In this document: piece after piece, positions 54,067-62,109 of the stretch
How positions within the stretch are numbered: position 1 is the stretch's first letter
Layout: every line of letters starts with the position of its first letter
Assembly: GCF_001399455.2 (NCBI RefSeq)
Contig: NZ_LLEI02000083.1
Location: 62,001 to 126,000 of the forward strand
DNA from: Vibrio bivalvicida
GTDB lineage: Bacteria; Pseudomonadota; Gammaproteobacteria; Enterobacterales; Vibrionaceae
Length of the DNA stretch: 64,000 bases
Reading direction: 5' to 3'
Notes under the pieces: generated by a model
What the model was told of the DNA's origin: nothing
Seen by the model: only the letters and a program-made list of their open reading frames with translations
The model's database searches: none
Program-made: the position numbers and the translations under genes

Positions 54067-54450
54067 ATGAGCTCAAGTAACATTCTCAGTCAGGCACTGA
54101 TCGAAAGTGGCCGTGATATTCCACTTCAAGAGCTACTGTTTGCCAAAAGAGTGCTAGATAATTATCTAGCTGTGGCGCAGGAAACAAGCCCTATAGAGCT
54201 ACTGGCAGAAATGCGTGATGCCGCGAAAGGCGTAGAGTACTTCAAAGCTAACAGCAGTCCATGTGAAGCACGTAACGTAATCAGTAAAATGTTTACAGCG
54301 ATTGATGCCTCGCAATCATTTGAAGCTTACAAAGAACTCGCAGGTAGACCACGTCAAGCTCTGCATGAACTTATCGAAGACCGTGCGCAGTTAATAAAAC
54401 ATGAACGCGGGTTATTGCTTGCCGCTGGGTATGACTTTTCTCGAATCTAA
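54067..54450 (+). CDS. Hypothetical protein, unrecognised
   Basis: I do not recognise this 127-residue protein. It is predicted to be almost entirely helical and soluble, with no signal peptide, membrane segment or clear motif. A conserved-looking ELLAEMRDAAKGVEYFK stretch and a single cysteine at about residue 65 are the most distinct parts. AAGGA lies about 12 bases before the ATG. It has about 270 bases of noncoding DNA upstream and faces convergent DUF3859 and P-loop genes. The codon use and length support a real gene. Confidence 0.65.
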   Translation: MSSSNILSQALIESGRDIPLQELLFAKRVLDNYLAVAQETSPIELLAEMRDAAKGVEYFKANSSPCEARNVISKMFTAIDASQSFEAYKELAGRPRQALHELIEDRAQLIKHERGLLLAAGYDFSRI

Positions 54451-54550
54451 CTTAATTATTGTGAGTAAGGGGCGAACTCTGTTATTGAGAGAGCACCAGT
54501 CGCCCCTCCCTAATCAGGGTTAGCTTTTAGACTATCACCACTACTTTGAA

Positions 54551-54988
54551 CTAAAAACCGCGTTGCTTCCAAAATTCACCTTCATCACGTGCATACACAT
54601 CAAATGTTTTTTCCGCAATGATGTTGCCGTTCAGCGAGATCGTCATTCGCCATTTACCAATATTCGACTCAAACCCGTCAATAGGATCCAGAAGCTGTAT
54701 TGTATCTCCGAGATAGAAGTCCCAATCGTTACTGCCTATGTGCAAATCACCAGTAAATGGTTCTAGTACTTGGCCTTTTTTACCCCTAATTCCCGGGTGA
54801 GCAATACAAAAGTCGATCACCTCGCCCTTGGCTTTTTTGATGTTCACAATAAAGCCAAATTCGATTTCTTCATCTGCAGGCACTTTTGTTGTGAATTCTT
54901 GAATCTTTGGCAGATGCTTCGATTTTGAATCCCACTCCTGATAAATGCCGTAAGAAGTCATTTCTACAACTGGGGTACGCTTTGCCAT
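54551..54988 (-). CDS. DUF3859-like protein
   Basis: The protein of about 145 residues appears to match DUF3859 by its SYGIY start, EFGFIVNIKKAKGEVIDFCIAHP centre, NDWDFYLGD and IAEKTFDVYA end. It is a beta-rich, soluble protein with no signal peptide; no function is known for the family. The start is uncertain: the Met at 54988 lies inside the end of the upstream kinase gene, and another Met at 54961 lies just after that gene's stop. The overlap indicates coupling with the P-loop gene. Confidence 0.75.
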   Translation of the reverse strand: MAKRTPVVEMTSYGIYQEWDSKSKHLPKIQEFTTKVPADEEIEFGFIVNIKKAKGEVIDFCIAHPGIRGKKGQVLEPFTGDLHIGSNDWDFYLGDTIQLLDPIDGFESNIGKWRMTISLNGNIIAEKTFDVYARDEGEFWKQRGF

Positions 54989-55359
54989 TCTTGCCACCGT
55001 TTTTTCATTGATTGAATAGTTTCCGCCGTCACGCCATGGATATTGCCATAGTGGTTATGGCACTCGATAACTTCAAATCTTGCGCTAAGCCGCTTAGCCA
55101 GTTTGAAATAGGGAACGATTTCCCAACGCTGAACAAAAGTGTTTGAAACCACGACACTTTTCCCACTGGCAAGGGTTTGTTCCGTCATTGCTTGGCACCA
55201 CTGATGTGCATTTGCAATTTTCGTCGCGTCGTAAACATAAGCGCCACAGTCACTAATAAAAAACATATCTGCTTCATAGTGCTTGGCTGACATTGTTTTG
55301 GCTAACGTGCTTTTCCCTGAACCGGGCAGCCCGCGAATCAACGTAAGTTTTAAGGTCAT
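54964..55359 (-). CDS. Small P-loop kinase/ATPase
   Basis: The 131-residue protein begins with a strand and Walker A motif GLPGSGKST (residues about 10-18). It continues with the AD-MFF and VVVSNTFVQRWEIVPY segments seen in small zeta-toxin-like or polynucleotide-kinase-like AAA_33 proteins. It probably phosphorylates a small molecule or nucleic acid end; the substrate is unknown. It overlaps the DUF3859 gene at its 3' end. No antitoxin-like partner is evident. Confidence 0.78.
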   Translation of the reverse strand: MTLKLTLIRGLPGSGKSTLAKTMSAKHYEADMFFISDCGAYVYDATKIANAHQWCQAMTEQTLASGKSVVVSNTFVQRWEIVPYFKLAKRLSARFEVIECHNHYGNIHGVTAETIQSMKKRWQEWQSVPQL

Positions 55360-55439
55360 CGTGAGTTTAACTAGTGAATGAGCGGACGAATATTAATATA
55401 AATTGGCTATCGACATCTTATTCTGATTGAGTTAAGTTT

Positions 55440-55455
55440 AGAAGTATAGACGTCC
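55440..55455 (+). promoter_or_regulatory. Tandem MetJ-type boxes upstream of metA
   Basis: Two adjacent 8-base units, AGAAGTAT and AGACGTCC, resemble the met-box consensus AGACGTCT (5 and 7 matches of 8). They lie 25-40 bases upstream of the metA GTG. MetJ binds such tandem boxes cooperatively when S-adenosylmethionine is plentiful. A more distant CGACATCT (55411-55418) is out of phase. Confidence 0.65.
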
Positions 55456-55479
55456 ATAAACATGCTTAGGGAGTAAGCT

Positions 55480-56421
55480 GTGCCAATTAAGATCCCCGAT
55501 CAATTACCCGCATCTGACGTATTGCGTACTGAGAATATATTCATAATGCCTGAATCTCGTGCGTCAACACAGGAAATTCGTCCGCTCAAGGTGCTGATCC
55601 TCAATCTTATGCCTAAGAAAATTGAGACGGAAACTCAGTTCCTGCGCTTGTTATCAAACAGCCCACTCCAAGTAGATATTGAACTGCTGCGTATTGACGA
55701 CAGACCCAGTAAAAACACGCCAACTGAGCACTTAGATAACTTCTATCGCCAATTTGAAATGGTCAAGGGGCGCAACTTCGATGGACTGATTATTACTGGT
55801 GCTCCGCTAGGCTTGGTCCAGTTTGAAGATGTGATTTACTGGGAACACTTGCAAACGATTATGAGTTGGGCAAAGGAGCACGTTACTTCAACCCTTTACG
55901 TTTGTTGGGCAGCGCAAGCTGGACTAAAGCTACTTTACGACTTACCGAAACGCACGCGTAAAGAGAAGCTATCTGGTGTGTACCATCATAAGATCCACCA
56001 GCCATACCATCCGGTTTTACGCGGCTTTGATGACACGTTCCTCGCCCCACACTCTCGTTATGCTGACTTTTCCTCAGAGTATCTCGCCGAGCACACTGAT
56101 CTAGATATTCTTGCAACATCAGACGTTGCGGGCGTGTATCTGGCAGCAACGAAAGACAAACGAAATGTATTTGTCACAGGTCACCCTGAGTACGACTCCC
56201 ATACTTTACATAACGAGTATATTCGCGATCTAGGTGAAGGAATGGAGCCTGCGATTCCTGTTAACTACTATCCGAACAATAATCCAGATAACAAACCGTG
56301 CGCAAGTTGGCGCAGTCATGGACACCTGCTATTTGCTAACTGGCTAAACTACTGTGTTTACCAACAAACACCTTACGACTTGGATCACTTCAGCGAAGCA
56401 AATTTTACCAAAGACGACTAA
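55480..56421 (+). CDS. metA: Homoserine O-succinyltransferase MetA
   Basis: The 313-residue enzyme makes O-succinylhomoserine, the committed step of methionine synthesis. Cys142 in VCWAAQAG is the nucleophile, with His235 and Glu237 in the GHPEYD segment. Position 111 is Gly (GAPLGLV), which in this family goes with succinyl-CoA use; acetyl-CoA users carry Glu. The start is a GTG preceded by GGGAG. Tandem MetJ-like boxes upstream suggest repression by methionine. Its TAA overlaps the stop codon of the convergent hydrolase gene. Confidence 0.96.
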   Translation: MPIKIPDQLPASDVLRTENIFIMPESRASTQEIRPLKVLILNLMPKKIETETQFLRLLSNSPLQVDIELLRIDDRPSKNTPTEHLDNFYRQFEMVKGRNFDGLIITGAPLGLVQFEDVIYWEHLQTIMSWAKEHVTSTLYVCWAAQAGLKLLYDLPKRTRKEKLSGVYHHKIHQPYHPVLRGFDDTFLAPHSRYADFSSEYLAEHTDLDILATSDVAGVYLAATKDKRNVFVTGHPEYDSHTLHNEYIRDLGEGMEPAIPVNYYPNNNPDNKPCASWRSHGHLLFANWLNYCVYQQTPYDLDHFSEANFTKDD

Positions 56422-57248
56422 TGCTCTTTTACTTGGTCAGCAGCCAAAACTATTTGTTGAATCTGTTCAGAAATCAAAGGGATATTTTGCCAAAGGATAA
56501 AATGTCCCTCTTTTTCAACTTCGAGATATTTTTTTGTCTTACCAGTTAATTTTGCGATGGCAAAAGCAGAATTCTCTGGGTCTGCAATCGTATCTTCTTT
56601 GCCATGAATTAGGGTCACTGGCCGCTCGTCCAACACTGTCCAGTCTTTAGCACTTAGATCACTCAATTCTTTAGCCAGCGGCATCATTTCACCGTTTGAC
56701 CTCTGCCAATCGCGAGACAGTAGCCAATTAATCAACCAGGTATCTGCAATCTCGTTGTACCACTTTGGCTCTTCAAGCTTGGCATCCAGTGCTGGTGCCA
56801 CCAAGACCAATCCGTCAACCATGTTCGGTAGTTGGATCGCGAGAGCCAACGCAATAGTAGCGCCTAGCGAATGCCCAACCAAAATATTCGCTTTATCCTT
56901 GGCAAGCAATTGGCCTATTGCCGCTGCTTGTCGATCAAGGCTGGTCACCAAATTGGGGCTAGACTCCCCATAGCCTAAGCGGTCAACAGATATAAGCTCT
57001 GCTTGAGATTTCAGCATCTCGTCAGACAAATAATCTGTATAGGCTGCGTGACTGCCCGGAGAACCGTGAATAAATATTACCCGGCTGCTCGCTTGTGGAT
57101 TAGCGACTCTCACAAACGCTAAACCTTCGGTTGTCTTCTCTATTTCAGCATCAAATTCATTTGCAGACGAAGGTTTGCCTGCCATACCAATAATAAAGCT
57201 TACTATCGTTGTTAGAACTGCCGCTTTGTTTGTCACTCTCCACCTCAT
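56418..57248 (-). CDS. Exported alpha/beta hydrolase
   Basis: The protein of about 276 residues has an N-terminal hydrophobic stretch that looks like a signal peptide or anchor (VLTTIVSFIIGMAG). An alpha/beta hydrolase fold follows. The oxyanion-loop segment is IHGSPGS, the nucleophile elbow is GHSLG, a candidate acid lies in GKEDTIADPE, and the catalytic His is in KEGHFILW. It likely hydrolyses an ester or related bond in the envelope; the substrate is not known. The Met at 57248 is preferred because the signal then lies at the N-terminus. Its stop shares four bases with metA. Confidence 0.85.
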   Translation of the reverse strand: MRWRVTNKAAVLTTIVSFIIGMAGKPSSANEFDAEIEKTTEGLAFVRVANPQASSRVIFIHGSPGSHAAYTDYLSDEMLKSQAELISVDRLGYGESSPNLVTSLDRQAAAIGQLLAKDKANILVGHSLGATIALALAIQLPNMVDGLVLVAPALDAKLEEPKWYNEIADTWLINWLLSRDWQRSNGEMMPLAKELSDLSAKDWTVLDERPVTLIHGKEDTIADPENSAFAIAKLTGKTKKYLEVEKEGHFILWQNIPLISEQIQQIVLAADQVKEH

Positions 57249-57358
57249 CAATTTGCACCGCCTACTGCAAAACTTGTCGCATACTTTACGCCACTCGCTA
57301 ATCAGACCGGATGAGTTGAGATATACATTCAACATACTCACAAAACTCATGACCTGTT

Positions 57359-58057
57359 ATGCGCTTAATTTCACTCGCTCTAAGTCTAATCCTTTCCGGT
57401 TGTATGGCACCCACCCTTCATGAAATTTCAGATGCTCGGCAACGTTCTGAAGCACGAATTGCACTTGGAGTTGGTTATTTGGAAAAAGGAAATATGCTCA
57501 AAGCAAGAGAAAACCTAGAGCAAGCCATAGAACACGCCCCCAATTATTACCGTGCTCAACTCGCACTCGCCCACTATTACGAGCAAGTCGGTGAACTTAA
57601 TTCAGCTGAACACTTCTATAACCTAGCCTTCAAGCTGCACCCTAAAAACGGTAATGTGCTTAACAATTACGGAACTTTCTTATGTAAACAAGGCCACTAC
57701 GCTCGCGCCGATCAATACTTCAACCAAGCCATTGCTCAACCCTATTATTATTTGTCATCAGCGAGTTATGAGAATGCAGCACTTTGCGCCCTAAAAAATC
57801 AGCAGACGGCGCAAGCAATAAGATACTTTAAACGAGCCTTAGACTATGACCCTGCCCGACCACGTTCACTGTTGACGCTAGCCAAATTGGAAATAGAAGC
57901 CGGTTCGTTTAACGATGCGAGATTGAGATTATTGAAATTCCAACAGAGATACGGGCTACAAAAGCCATCGCTAAGGCTGCTAGTAGAATTAGAACGCAAA
58001 GCTGGAAACCCGATGTTGGAAAGACAATATAAGCAAAAACTAGAGAATATGAGCTAA
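57359..58057 (+). CDS. PilF/PilW-like TPR lipoprotein
   Basis: The 232-residue protein has a lipoprotein signal (LSGC, Cys15) and about five or six tetratricopeptide repeats, with LEKGNMLKARENLEQAIEHAP, then NVLNNYGTFLCKQG, as in PilF/PilW. These pilotins help the type IV pilus secretin reach and assemble in the outer membrane. In Vibrio the usual copy lies beside rlmN and rodZ, and neither is here, so this may be a paralogue. The ribosome binding site is weak. It converges with the small membrane protein gene, with stop codons overlapping. Confidence 0.85.
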   Translation: MRLISLALSLILSGCMAPTLHEISDARQRSEARIALGVGYLEKGNMLKARENLEQAIEHAPNYYRAQLALAHYYEQVGELNSAEHFYNLAFKLHPKNGNVLNNYGTFLCKQGHYARADQYFNQAIAQPYYYLSSASYENAALCALKNQQTAQAIRYFKRALDYDPARPRSLLTLAKLEIEAGSFNDARLRLLKFQQRYGLQKPSLRLLVELERKAGNPMLERQYKQKLENMS

Positions 58058-58245
58058 TGCTTTCGTTTTGAATGGTGGATATTTCGCCTACGCCGAACCC
58101 GTGAAGCACGCTGTATTTTTCGATACTCTTTGTAGAGAATATATATAAAACCGATAAGCCCCATTGCTAACAAAACGGTAAATAAGAGCAAGAAACTGTC
58201 GCAGATCCAAGCGGGTTCGCAGGGCATATAAATCTCAAACTCCAT
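58054..58245 (-). CDS. Small single-span membrane protein
   Basis: The 63-residue protein has one membrane helix (about residues 16-38, SFLLLFTVLLAMGLIGFIYILY) and a strongly basic, Arg-rich cytoplasmic tail. Two cysteines lie before the helix. A perfect GGAGGG Shine-Dalgarno sequence five bases before the ATG supports it as a real gene. I do not recognise a family. Its stop codon overlaps that of the convergent PilF-like gene. Confidence 0.7.
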   Translation of the reverse strand: MEFEIYMPCEPAWICDSFLLLFTVLLAMGLIGFIYILYKEYRKIQRASRVRRRRNIHHSKRKH

Positions 58246-58272
58246 ATACCCTCCGTAAAGCTTTCGACAAGA

Positions 58273-59325
58273 TTAGCTCTTAAGTTTCAGCCACTTTTGG
58301 CGTTCAACTTCTGTTTTGAATGTCCAAGCGATAAAGCGACTTACTTTTTGTCCTTGGCTCATTTCAACCACTTTCACCTCTTTAGCACCCGCTTTTTCGA
58401 GGTTTTTTCGCATCCATCGCACATTCTCTTTTTTGGAAATAAGCGTAGAGAACCACAGTACCTGCTGTGCAAAGTCACGGCTTTCAAATGCCATGTTTTT
58501 TACAAACGCGGCTTCGCCACCTGGGCACCAGAGTTCTGCTTTTTGACCACCAAAGTTAAGTATAGGTGACGATTTAGCTTTCATTTGTCCGGTAGGTTGA
58601 CCACGTTTACTTTTACTGGCTGATAAGTTTTTGATCTTTCTCTCTGTTCCTTGCTGTGCTTCTTCAAGCGACTTATGAAAAGGTGGATTACAGGTGGTTA
58701 CATCATAAAACTCGTTTGGTTTGATGATGTCTTTGAAGAAATGACGGCTATCTTTTTGCAATCGAGCTTCAACGCGCCCACTCAGTAGCTTATTCGACTG
58801 GGCAATGTGATTAGAATTATCAACTGAAACAACATCAACATCCGACCCCACACAATGCCAGCCGTACTGTGTTGCACCAACGATAGGATAAATACAGTTA
58901 GCTCCGACTCCAATATCGAGCGCACGGACTTGTTTGTGATTAAGGCTTTTGCTCTCTTGATTAAGCAACTCAGCAAGGCGGTGAATATAATCTGCACGCC
59001 CCGGAATTGGTGGACATAGATACCCTTGAGGGATGTCCCACTCTGCCACTCCATAATGATGAGCAAGCAGTGCTTTATTGAGTAGCTTAACCGCCAAGGG
59101 ATCGGAAAAGTTGATACTCGGTTCGCCCTTTGGGTTCTTTACCACATGCTTTTTAAGTTCAGGCAGTGCCGCTGTCAGCTTAGCGAAATCATATCGACCT
59201 TGGTGCAGGTTACGCTTATGTAAGCCTTTTTGCCCTTTTATGGTGACCACTTTCATTTCGCTCACTTTCGGCGATTCTTTTTTGTCGGTTTTCTTAGGTT
59301 GAGAGTATTTGTTTGGGCGAGTCAT
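58273..59325 (-). CDS. rlmF: 23S rRNA (adenine-1618-N6)-methyltransferase RlmF
   Basis: The 350-residue protein matches RlmF. A basic N-terminus is followed by the TIKGQKGLHKRNLHQGRYDF segment, an AdoMet-binding ALDIGVGANCIYP motif I, and the N6-adenine methyltransferase motif NPPF. It methylates A1618 of 23S rRNA. It starts four bases after the YgjP-like gene and has no good Shine-Dalgarno sequence of its own, so it is probably translationally coupled to it. Confidence 0.94.
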   Translation of the reverse strand: MTRPNKYSQPKKTDKKESPKVSEMKVVTIKGQKGLHKRNLHQGRYDFAKLTAALPELKKHVVKNPKGEPSINFSDPLAVKLLNKALLAHHYGVAEWDIPQGYLCPPIPGRADYIHRLAELLNQESKSLNHKQVRALDIGVGANCIYPIVGATQYGWHCVGSDVDVVSVDNSNHIAQSNKLLSGRVEARLQKDSRHFFKDIIKPNEFYDVTTCNPPFHKSLEEAQQGTERKIKNLSASKSKRGQPTGQMKAKSSPILNFGGQKAELWCPGGEAAFVKNMAFESRDFAQQVLWFSTLISKKENVRWMRKNLEKAGAKEVKVVEMSQGQKVSRFIAWTFKTEVERQKWLKLKS

Positions 59326-59329
59326 AGCG

Positions 59330-59833
59330 TTATTTTTGTTTGTCAGTTTCTAGGTAGATCATAAACAAGCGAGCATCTAACTCAAGTTGATGATAGTCAG
59401 GCTCCATATGGCAGCAGAGCTGATAGAAGGCTTTGTTGTGCTCTTTTTCTTTTAGGTGGGCAAGTTCGTGAACCACTAACATGCGAAGCAATGGTTCAGG
59501 TGCATTCTTAAACACACTGGCAATGCGAATCTCATTCTTTGATTTAATTTTACCGCCATGAACCTTAGCCACATAGGTATGTAGCCCCAGAGCATTGTTG
59601 ATAAGGTGAATTTTGTTGTCGTAGATGACTTTGCTCAAAGGTGCCGTCTTCTTCATATAACGGTTCTTTAACGCCATCGCATATTCAAACAGCGCTTTCT
59701 CACTTTTTATGCTGTGATTGTCTGGGTAGCGCTTCTCAAACCATATGGCCAAACGCCCAGCCTCGACCATTTGAGTAACGGGAGTAACAATATGGTCTGG
59801 ATAACCTTGAATATAACGGAGCGCTGGATTCAT
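59330..59833 (-). CDS. YgjP-like zinc metallopeptidase
   Basis: The protein of about 167 residues closely follows E. coli YgjP in pattern: YIQGYP near the start, NKIHLINNALGLHTYVAKVHGGK, and the zinc motif HELAH followed by KEKEHNKAFYQLCCHMEPDYHQLE, where another ligand is expected. The SprT/M48-like fold is known but the substrate is not. The Met at 59833 aligns with the family start; two Met codons upstream are less likely. It is upstream of rlmF in the same unit. Confidence 0.9.
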   Translation of the reverse strand: MNPALRYIQGYPDHIVTPVTQMVEAGRLAIWFEKRYPDNHSIKSEKALFEYAMALKNRYMKKTAPLSKVIYDNKIHLINNALGLHTYVAKVHGGKIKSKNEIRIASVFKNAPEPLLRMLVVHELAHLKEKEHNKAFYQLCCHMEPDYHQLELDARLFMIYLETDKQK

Positions 59834-59948
59834 CTTGACTGTGAAGGCCTTAAGCATTAACAAAGGGGCACAAGTCTACTCTATTCGCACTTGCCATTCA
59901 CGACCTTTTCATTAAACTCTGCGCTTAATAAACGAGTAGGAACAAACC

Positions 59949-60182
59949 ATGAAACGACTTGTACTGTACGTAAAAGACAAATGCCCACACTGCAAAGATG
60001 CACAGCGCTATCTTGACTCAAAGGGCTATCAGTACCGATTAACCAACGCTAAGATGCAGCGTGGCCGTAAAGAGTTAGACGCAATTGGTGCTCGTTCACT
60101 ACCCGTACTTAAGATTGGCGACCGCTATATGATTGGCTGGAACCCAAATAACTTTGAGAAGATGTATAAGTCAAAGGGCTAA
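59949..60182 (+). CDS. Glutaredoxin-like protein, CPHC active site
   Basis: The 77-residue protein has the glutaredoxin fold plan: LVLYVKDKCPHC with the redox pair Cys12 and Cys15, then a conserved SLPVLKIGDRYMIGW segment containing the cis-proline. It probably reduces protein disulfides or mixed glutathione disulfides. GTAGGAAC precedes the ATG. Its stop overlaps that of the convergent Rof-like gene. Confidence 0.9.
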   Translation: MKRLVLYVKDKCPHCKDAQRYLDSKGYQYRLTNAKMQRGRKELDAIGARSLPVLKIGDRYMIGWNPNNFEKMYKSKG

Positions 60183-60424
60183 TAAAACAGCTTGCTGATG
60201 AAGTGAGGGTTATTCGTTAGCACTTCAAGCTCCGCCAGATCGTCGAGTACAACTAAGTGCTCGATTCCACTCATAGAAACCTTGATACACTCTTGCTTGT
60301 CTTCATTTCGAGCCGTATCGAGAGCTTCACCTTCGACATATACACCTGATTTGAGATGAAGCCGTACCGGATAACGATACATACACACAATCTCGATATA
60401 ATCGTAGTCGTTACAACTAATCAT
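60179..60424 (-). CDS. rof: Rho-binding antiterminator Rof-like protein
   Basis: The 81-residue protein resembles E. coli Rof (YaeO): the ISCNDYDYIEIVCMYRYPV start, a short strand-rich core, and the EHLVVLDDLAELEVL segment. Rof binds the Rho primary RNA-binding site and inhibits Rho-dependent termination. GGGGGAG lies six bases before the ATG, a very strong ribosome binding site. It has a convergent 4-base overlap with the glutaredoxin gene. Confidence 0.85.
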   Translation of the reverse strand: MISCNDYDYIEIVCMYRYPVRLHLKSGVYVEGEALDTARNEDKQECIKVSMSGIEHLVVLDDLAELEVLTNNPHFISKLFY

Positions 60425-60528
60425 AATCTCCCCCTAAGCATTTATCACATATACGCATTCTGTGTTCTAGTAGCATTAGATATAACAATAGACTTATGGT
60501 TCAACAGTTTTACATAACTCTGACAAAA

Positions 60529-61992
60529 CTATTGTTCAAGATCAGCACGAACTTGAGGTTTGTAGCAGCTCGCACTGTCATCATAAATAAACTCAACTTC
60601 ATTTCTAATGCTCTCAAGCTTGTCTTTCTGATAGTGCGACACGTAGAGCAGCTGGCTAAGGTTTTCTTGCGCTATCAGCTCTAAGGTGTTTTTAACTAAC
60701 CTTCTGCCCAAATAGTCTAGCCCTTGATATGGCTCATCCAAAATGAGCAAAGCAGGTTGTTTCACAATCGCTCTGGCAATCAAAAGCAGTCTCTGCTGAC
60801 CGTATTCCAATTGTCTAAACGAGGTGTTGGCATACTCACTCATGTGAAGTATCTCCAACCATTCTCGCGCGACTTGAATCTCTTTTTTACTTGGCTGTTG
60901 ATATAGACCGATCGAATCGTAAAAACCTGACAAAATAACTTCAATAGCTTTGCAACTCACTCGATATTGAAGATGCAGTGCCGAAGAAACCATACCGATG
61001 TTCTTCTTAATCTCCCAAATCGACTCGCCTGATCCTCGCTGATTACCAAAGATTTGAATGTCGTTGGAATAACATTGTGGATGATCGCCGAATATTAGAC
61101 CTAACAGAGTACTTTTACCGCACCCGTTCGGACCTTTGATCTGCCAGTGCTGGCCGTTATCGATTCGCCAGTTTAAGTCTGTAAAGATGGTTTTCTCGGT
61201 ATAAGCAACCTTACCATTACGAATCTCAAACACTGGGTTGGCGAAGTGATGTGAGTGTTGATACCGGTGAATCAAATCCAGCATCTGCTCACTTTGCTGT
61301 TGAGATTGAGCTTTAATCTGACTAATGACCGGGTGAGCCTCCCACTCACTCCTGCCCATAACGCTTTCAAGCTTACCATGGTTAAACAGTGCGATTTGTT
61401 CAATCCAGTCAGGTATATCTTCCTCGCGATTGAAGGTCACTACCATTTGAGTTGATTTGGCAAGTTGGGTTAAATAATTGGCGAGCGAAGCACGATGAGC
61501 GATATCTAGCCCAGTGAAGGGGTTATCAAGAACAATCAGTTCCGGCTCAGTAGCGAGTGCTCGGGCGAGCATGACACGACGAGTCTCCCCGGTAGAAAGA
61601 ACTCGAAATCCACTCTGCGCAAGGTGTGACAGATCCAAATCAACAATCAACTGCTCAGTAAGTGAGTCAGATTGGCATTGCTCAAAAATCAGTGAATATA
61701 CGCTTGTGCCTTTATCGACCTTGTCGAGAAAATCGGTGTCATCTTTGGCAATTTCTTCTTCAAGCAGTCTCTGCTGCTCTACTAAAGAGACTTGAGCAAT
61801 CTTGCCAGAGCCCACTTCCAACGACTCTGGAGAGACTTCATATTCTCCACAGAATAAGCACCCTAACGCCGAACCAATATCCCCTTCGGTACTAAATACC
61901 CCCCAAGATTGCCCTTCAACAATTTTCCATTGAGCAATTGCCAATTGGTTCGTGCCAGATTCAATGTCGAGGTTATTGATGCTTATTTGCAT
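60529..61992 (-). CDS. modF: ModF-like tandem ATP-binding cassette protein
   Basis: The 487-residue protein consists of two ATP-binding cassettes. The second matches E. coli ModF well: HWQIKGPNGCGKSTLLGL, GDHPQCYSNDI, LEYGQQRLLLIARAI and LLILDEP. The first keeps the signature LSTGETRR and Walker B ELIVLDNP but has lost the Walker A motif; STEGDIGSAL stands where GxxGxGKS is expected. ModF is linked to molybdate metabolism without being part of the importer. No modABC genes are in the window. It is not preceded by a membrane subunit gene. Confidence 0.88.
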   Translation of the reverse strand: MQISINNLDIESGTNQLAIAQWKIVEGQSWGVFSTEGDIGSALGCLFCGEYEVSPESLEVGSGKIAQVSLVEQQRLLEEEIAKDDTDFLDKVDKGTSVYSLIFEQCQSDSLTEQLIVDLDLSHLAQSGFRVLSTGETRRVMLARALATEPELIVLDNPFTGLDIAHRASLANYLTQLAKSTQMVVTFNREEDIPDWIEQIALFNHGKLESVMGRSEWEAHPVISQIKAQSQQQSEQMLDLIHRYQHSHHFANPVFEIRNGKVAYTEKTIFTDLNWRIDNGQHWQIKGPNGCGKSTLLGLIFGDHPQCYSNDIQIFGNQRGSGESIWEIKKNIGMVSSALHLQYRVSCKAIEVILSGFYDSIGLYQQPSKKEIQVAREWLEILHMSEYANTSFRQLEYGQQRLLLIARAIVKQPALLILDEPYQGLDYLGRRLVKNTLELIAQENLSQLLYVSHYQKDKLESIRNEVEFIYDDSASCYKPQVRADLEQ

Positions 61993-62109
61993 AGAATGGT
62001 TTCCCTACCCTTCAGTCTAAGTTTATTGAGTAGATCCAAACTACTCCAACTCTTGCCCAAGCGCGATAGAGAAACAACAAAATGTGATATTTGCAGAGAC
62101 TTAGTAATG

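Noticed and set aside
54964..55359. Toxin-antitoxin reading of the small P-loop kinase and DUF3859 pair
   Set aside because: The kinase has a zeta-like P-loop, but DUF3859 is not a known antitoxin and no small DNA-binding partner is present.
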